A stretch of DNA of 7,252 nucleotides from Alphaproteobacteria bacterium. Lineage in GTDB: Bacteria > Pseudomonadota > Alphaproteobacteria > Rs-D84. The stretch's first letter is position 1, and each line of letters opens with the position of its first letter. Below, piece after piece: positions 5,860-7,252 of the stretch. Under the pieces are notes generated by a model, which was not told the origin of the DNA, made no database searches, and worked only from the letters and a program-made list of their open reading frames with translations. Location: the NCBI GenBank assembly GCA_017383325.1, contig JAFNYG010000080.1:1-7252 (forward strand). The letters run 5' to 3'. The translations under genes and the position numbers were made by a program.

Positions 5860-5883
5860 CCTGCCGAATGGCAGGTTTTTTTT
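5860..5883 (+). terminator. Terminator of the acyl-CoA synthetase gene
   Basis: CCTGCC (5860-5865) and GGCAGG (5870-5875) form a 6-bp GC-rich stem with a GAAT loop, directly followed by eight T (5876-5883). It starts 5 nt after the stop codon. A textbook intrinsic terminator. Confidence 0.92.
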
Positions 5884-5896
5884 GAATTCGTTCCTG

Positions 5897-5925
5897 TTTA
5901 TATGTCCCTTTATATCTTCTAAAAT
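5897..5925 (+). promoter_or_regulatory. Possible promoter of the outer-membrane protein gene
   Basis: TTTATA (5897-5902, 4/6) and TAAAAT (5920-5925, 5/6) are 17 nt apart. A start near 5932 would leave about 19 nt before the ATG, enough for the AGAGGAG site. The gene sits between two terminators and needs a promoter of its own here. Confidence 0.4.
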
Positions 5926-5950
5926 GTAAATACGAAAGAGGAGAGGGTGT

Positions 5951-6700
5951 ATGAAAAAAATAATTATTTTTTCGGGTGCGCTGGTTTGTTTTGTGTCGGT
6001 GGCAAATGCGGCAAATGTAATTAATGGTAATCCAATGTACAGTCCGGCGCAGGGACGGTTCTATAACTTGTTTACTCCAATTGAAATGAATTCGGAGTTC
6101 GACAGGTTTGTAATGGCCGATGAATTTGGATATGGAATTACAGACCGGTTGGTCGCAATGGTTCAGACAGCGGGGGCGTACGATTCGTCGGACAATCCAG
6201 AATTTGGAAAATGGGCGTGGAATCATTTGCAGGTGGGGCTGGATTGGACGGTGGCGGATGATGGCGAGTGTCAGGCCGATATTTATGGGCGCGCCATGCA
6301 GGTATATGACACGCGTCAGCATCTGGAAACGATTGCGTACAATTGGACGCTTGGTGCACAGGTGGGACGTGTGACAGATGATTGGACGGTTGCCGGTGTG
6401 GTGGAAGTAGACTATTTGAATGATGATGTTGACTATAAAAACGCAGATGCCTGGGCGATGACGGTCGGTATTCAGGGGCAGTACATTGTGAATGATAGGT
6501 GGAATTGGATTGGTGAGTTGATGTTCGATTTCGATTTGTTTGATGAGTATTATGATGGTGAACAGTTGTGGTTGAAAATAGGGGCGAATTATAATTTAGA
6601 CGAAACAAAGTATATCGGGTTGTACGCAGCCAAGGATATAGTGCACAGTTTTGAGCATAGTCCTGCGACAATAGGTATAATTTTTGGAATAGATTTTTAA
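5951..6700 (+). CDS. Predicted outer-membrane beta-barrel protein, unknown family
   Basis: I do not recognise a named family. The 249-residue product has a clear Sec signal peptide: basic MKK, a hydrophobic stretch, then VANA before a likely cleavage after residue 20. The mature part is rich in Asp, Tyr and Trp with many alternating-hydrophobicity segments (for example WNHLQVGLDWTV 90-101, YNWTLGAQVGRV 130-141, WTVAGVVEVDYL 145-156, WAMTVGIQGQYI 168-179, WNWIGELMFDFDLF 184-197, LWLKIGANYNL 206-216). The protein ends FGIDF: a C-terminal Phe on an amphipathic strand is the usual BAM recognition signal. This suggests a small barrel of roughly 8-12 strands with acidic loops or turns. The signal peptide, C-terminal Phe and strand pattern support the location; pore, adhesin or structural roles cannot be separated. 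AGAGGAG (5937-5943) lies 7 nt before the ATG. It is monocistronic, flanked by terminators. Confidence 0.78.
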   Translation: MKKIIIFSGALVCFVSVANAANVINGNPMYSPAQGRFYNLFTPIEMNSEFDRFVMADEFGYGITDRLVAMVQTAGAYDSSDNPEFGKWAWNHLQVGLDWTVADDGECQADIYGRAMQVYDTRQHLETIAYNWTLGAQVGRVTDDWTVAGVVEVDYLNDDVDYKNADAWAMTVGIQGQYIVNDRWNWIGELMFDFDLFDEYYDGEQLWLKIGANYNLDETKYIGLYAAKDIVHSFEHSPATIGIIFGIDF

Positions 6701-6705
6701 TTTTT

Positions 6706-6729
6706 GTTCGCCGGCAGGCGGACTTTTTT
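6706..6729 (+). terminator. Terminator of the outer-membrane protein gene
   Basis: GTTCGCC (6706-6712) and GGCGGAC (6717-6723) form a 7-bp stem with one T-G pair and loop GGCA, followed by six T (6724-6729). It starts 5 nt after the stop codon and isolates the gene from the str operon. Confidence 0.88.
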
Positions 6730-6835
6730 ATTTGTTTGCACAAATGCTAATTTTTGTCATTTTGCAGTTTTTTGTAAAATCCTGATTTTGTGGGGTTTTC
6801 AAGCGTGTTTTTTATGTTTTTTTCCTAGATTTTCC
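6730..6835. other. T-rich intergenic stretch upstream of the rpsL promoter
   Basis: No gene, RNA or convincing repeat is seen. The plus strand is dominated by short T-runs broken by G-containing steps. The AT-rich stretch just upstream of the -35 box could act as an UP element that binds the RNA polymerase alpha subunit, as at other strong ribosomal promoters; this is inference from position and composition only. Confidence 0.4.
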
Positions 6836-6864
6836 TTGACAATTTTGGGGGGTGTGGTTATAGT
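6836..6864 (+). promoter_or_regulatory. Strong promoter of the str operon (rpsL)
   Basis: A perfect -35 TTGACA (6836-6841), a 17-nt spacer and TATAGT (6859-6864, 5/6) form the best promoter in the window. The spacer carries a run of six G (6847-6852). Transcription should start near G6871, giving a leader of about 146 nt. A strong promoter fits a ribosomal protein operon. Confidence 0.85.
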
Positions 6865-6870
6865 AAGTTC

Positions 6871-7016
6871 GCTTTCTGTGTAAACAAGGAAAGCAAAGAA
6901 TACATAAAAACCGCTTATGTTTACAGATTTATAATCCGGCTAAGTCGTTGAAATAAGTCTGAATGGGCGGCTTTTGTGCAGAGTAAAATAGGTAGAAAAA
7001 AACAAAGAGATTTTGA
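6871..7016 (+). promoter_or_regulatory. Structured 5' leader of rpsL
   Basis: The predicted leader starts with a hairpin, GCTTTCT (6871-6877) / GGAAAGC (6888-6894). A second hairpin is ACATAA (6902-6907) / TTATGT (6915-6920). The first loop contains TGTAAACA (6879-6886), perfectly complementary to TGTTTACA (6918-6925). That pairing excludes the second hairpin but could coexist with the first as a pseudoknot. Two copies of TAAGTC (6941-6946, 6954-6959) follow. The ribosome binding site is a modest GAGA (7007-7010), 6 nt before the ATG. The leader may carry regulation by a ribosomal protein or growth state, but no known leader family is recognised. Confidence 0.5.
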
Positions 7017-7252
7017 ATGCCAACAGTAAACCAACTGATTCGGAAACCTCGTAAAAAAGTCGCGGTGAAAAGCACAGCGCCTGACATGATGGAAAACCCA
7101 CAGAAACGTGGTGTTTGCACGCGTGTTTATACGACAACACCGAAAAAACCTAACTCGGCGCAGCGTAAGGTTGCCCGTGTAAAACTGGCAAACGGCCGTG
7201 AAGTAACAGCATATATCCCTGGTGAAGGTCATAACCTGCAGGAACACAGCGT
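7017..7252 (+). CDS. rpsL: Ribosomal protein S12, N-terminal 78 residues (cut by window edge)
   Basis: S12 is part of the 30S decoding centre and is normally the first gene of the str operon (rpsL-rpsG-fusA-tuf); only rpsL is in view. The frame opens at ATG 7017 and runs off the right edge. Matching blocks are [13 protein letters not shown] (1-13), [21 protein letters not shown] (28-48), then [27 protein letters not shown] (51-77). The lysine in TPKKPNS that, when changed, gives streptomycin resistance in E. coli is wild type here; the second resistance site (K87 region) is outside the window. All three Leu codons are CTG while the neighbouring genes favour TTG, a sign of the codon bias expected of a highly expressed gene. 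It carries its own strong promoter and a long leader. Confidence 0.97.
   Translation, partial: MPTVNQLIRKPRKKVAVKSTAPDMMENPQKRGVCTRVYTTTPKKPNSAQRKVARVKLANGREVTAYIPGEGHNLQEHS

Noticed and set aside
6138..6743. 201-codon open frame on the minus strand
   Set aside because: It is antisense to the outer-membrane protein gene, runs across that gene's terminator, and has a low-complexity His/Ser/Thr/Pro-rich translation.
6963..6986. Short reading frame (7 codons) in the rpsL leader, and a 5-codon one at 6917-6934
   Set aside because: Neither has a ribosome binding site nor a run of one amino acid that would suggest attenuation by a leader peptide.

Overview
The window is an ordinary stretch of a bacterial chromosome, most likely from an AT-rich alphaproteobacterium. 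Three things point there: a GapR/DUF2312 nucleoid protein, which is typical of Alphaproteobacteria; a pyruvate kinase with the Leu-Gln-Lys-Ile pattern of potassium-independent enzymes; and Gram-negative traits such as an outer-membrane barrel protein ending in Phe. Stops include TGA, TAA and TAG, and Trp is written TGG, so the standard bacterial code applies. Calling it an uncultured or host-associated lineage would be a guess; no species can be named from this sequence.

Layout. On the left, a minus-strand def-fmt pair (peptide deformylase, and methionyl-tRNA formyltransferase cut by the window edge) overlaps by ATGA. Facing away from it is rmuC. A minus-strand operon follows, gapR then an RNHCP zinc-ribbon protein, joined by TAATG and ended by a hairpin terminator against the end of rmuC. 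gapR diverges from pyk (pyruvate kinase), and an 18-nt perfect palindrome lies between them over the gapR -10 box. Next is a minus-strand tRNA-Pro(CGG) gene. Its last 17 coded nt (including CCA) plus its terminator are exactly duplicated as a 55-bp direct repeat 199 bp away, around a 144-bp spacer, which looks like an att-type scar. Divergent from the tRNA is an acyl-CoA synthetase of the medium-chain (MACS/ACSM-like) group. An outer-membrane barrel protein follows as a single gene, and at the right edge the str operon begins with rpsL (S12), cut by the window, preceded by a strong promoter and a structured leader of about 146 nt.

Function. def and fmt are the two N-terminal formyl-Met enzymes and rpsL is core ribosome; pyk is central metabolism; gapR and rmuC concern chromosome upkeep. 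Most transcription units are one or two genes bounded by clear terminators. The points most worth a second look are the tRNA-Pro 3'-end duplication, the rpsL leader with a possible loop-to-downstream pseudoknot, the palindrome between gapR and pyk, and the inverted repeat between tRNA-Pro and the acyl-CoA synthetase. I found no defence system, CRISPR array or intact mobile element.
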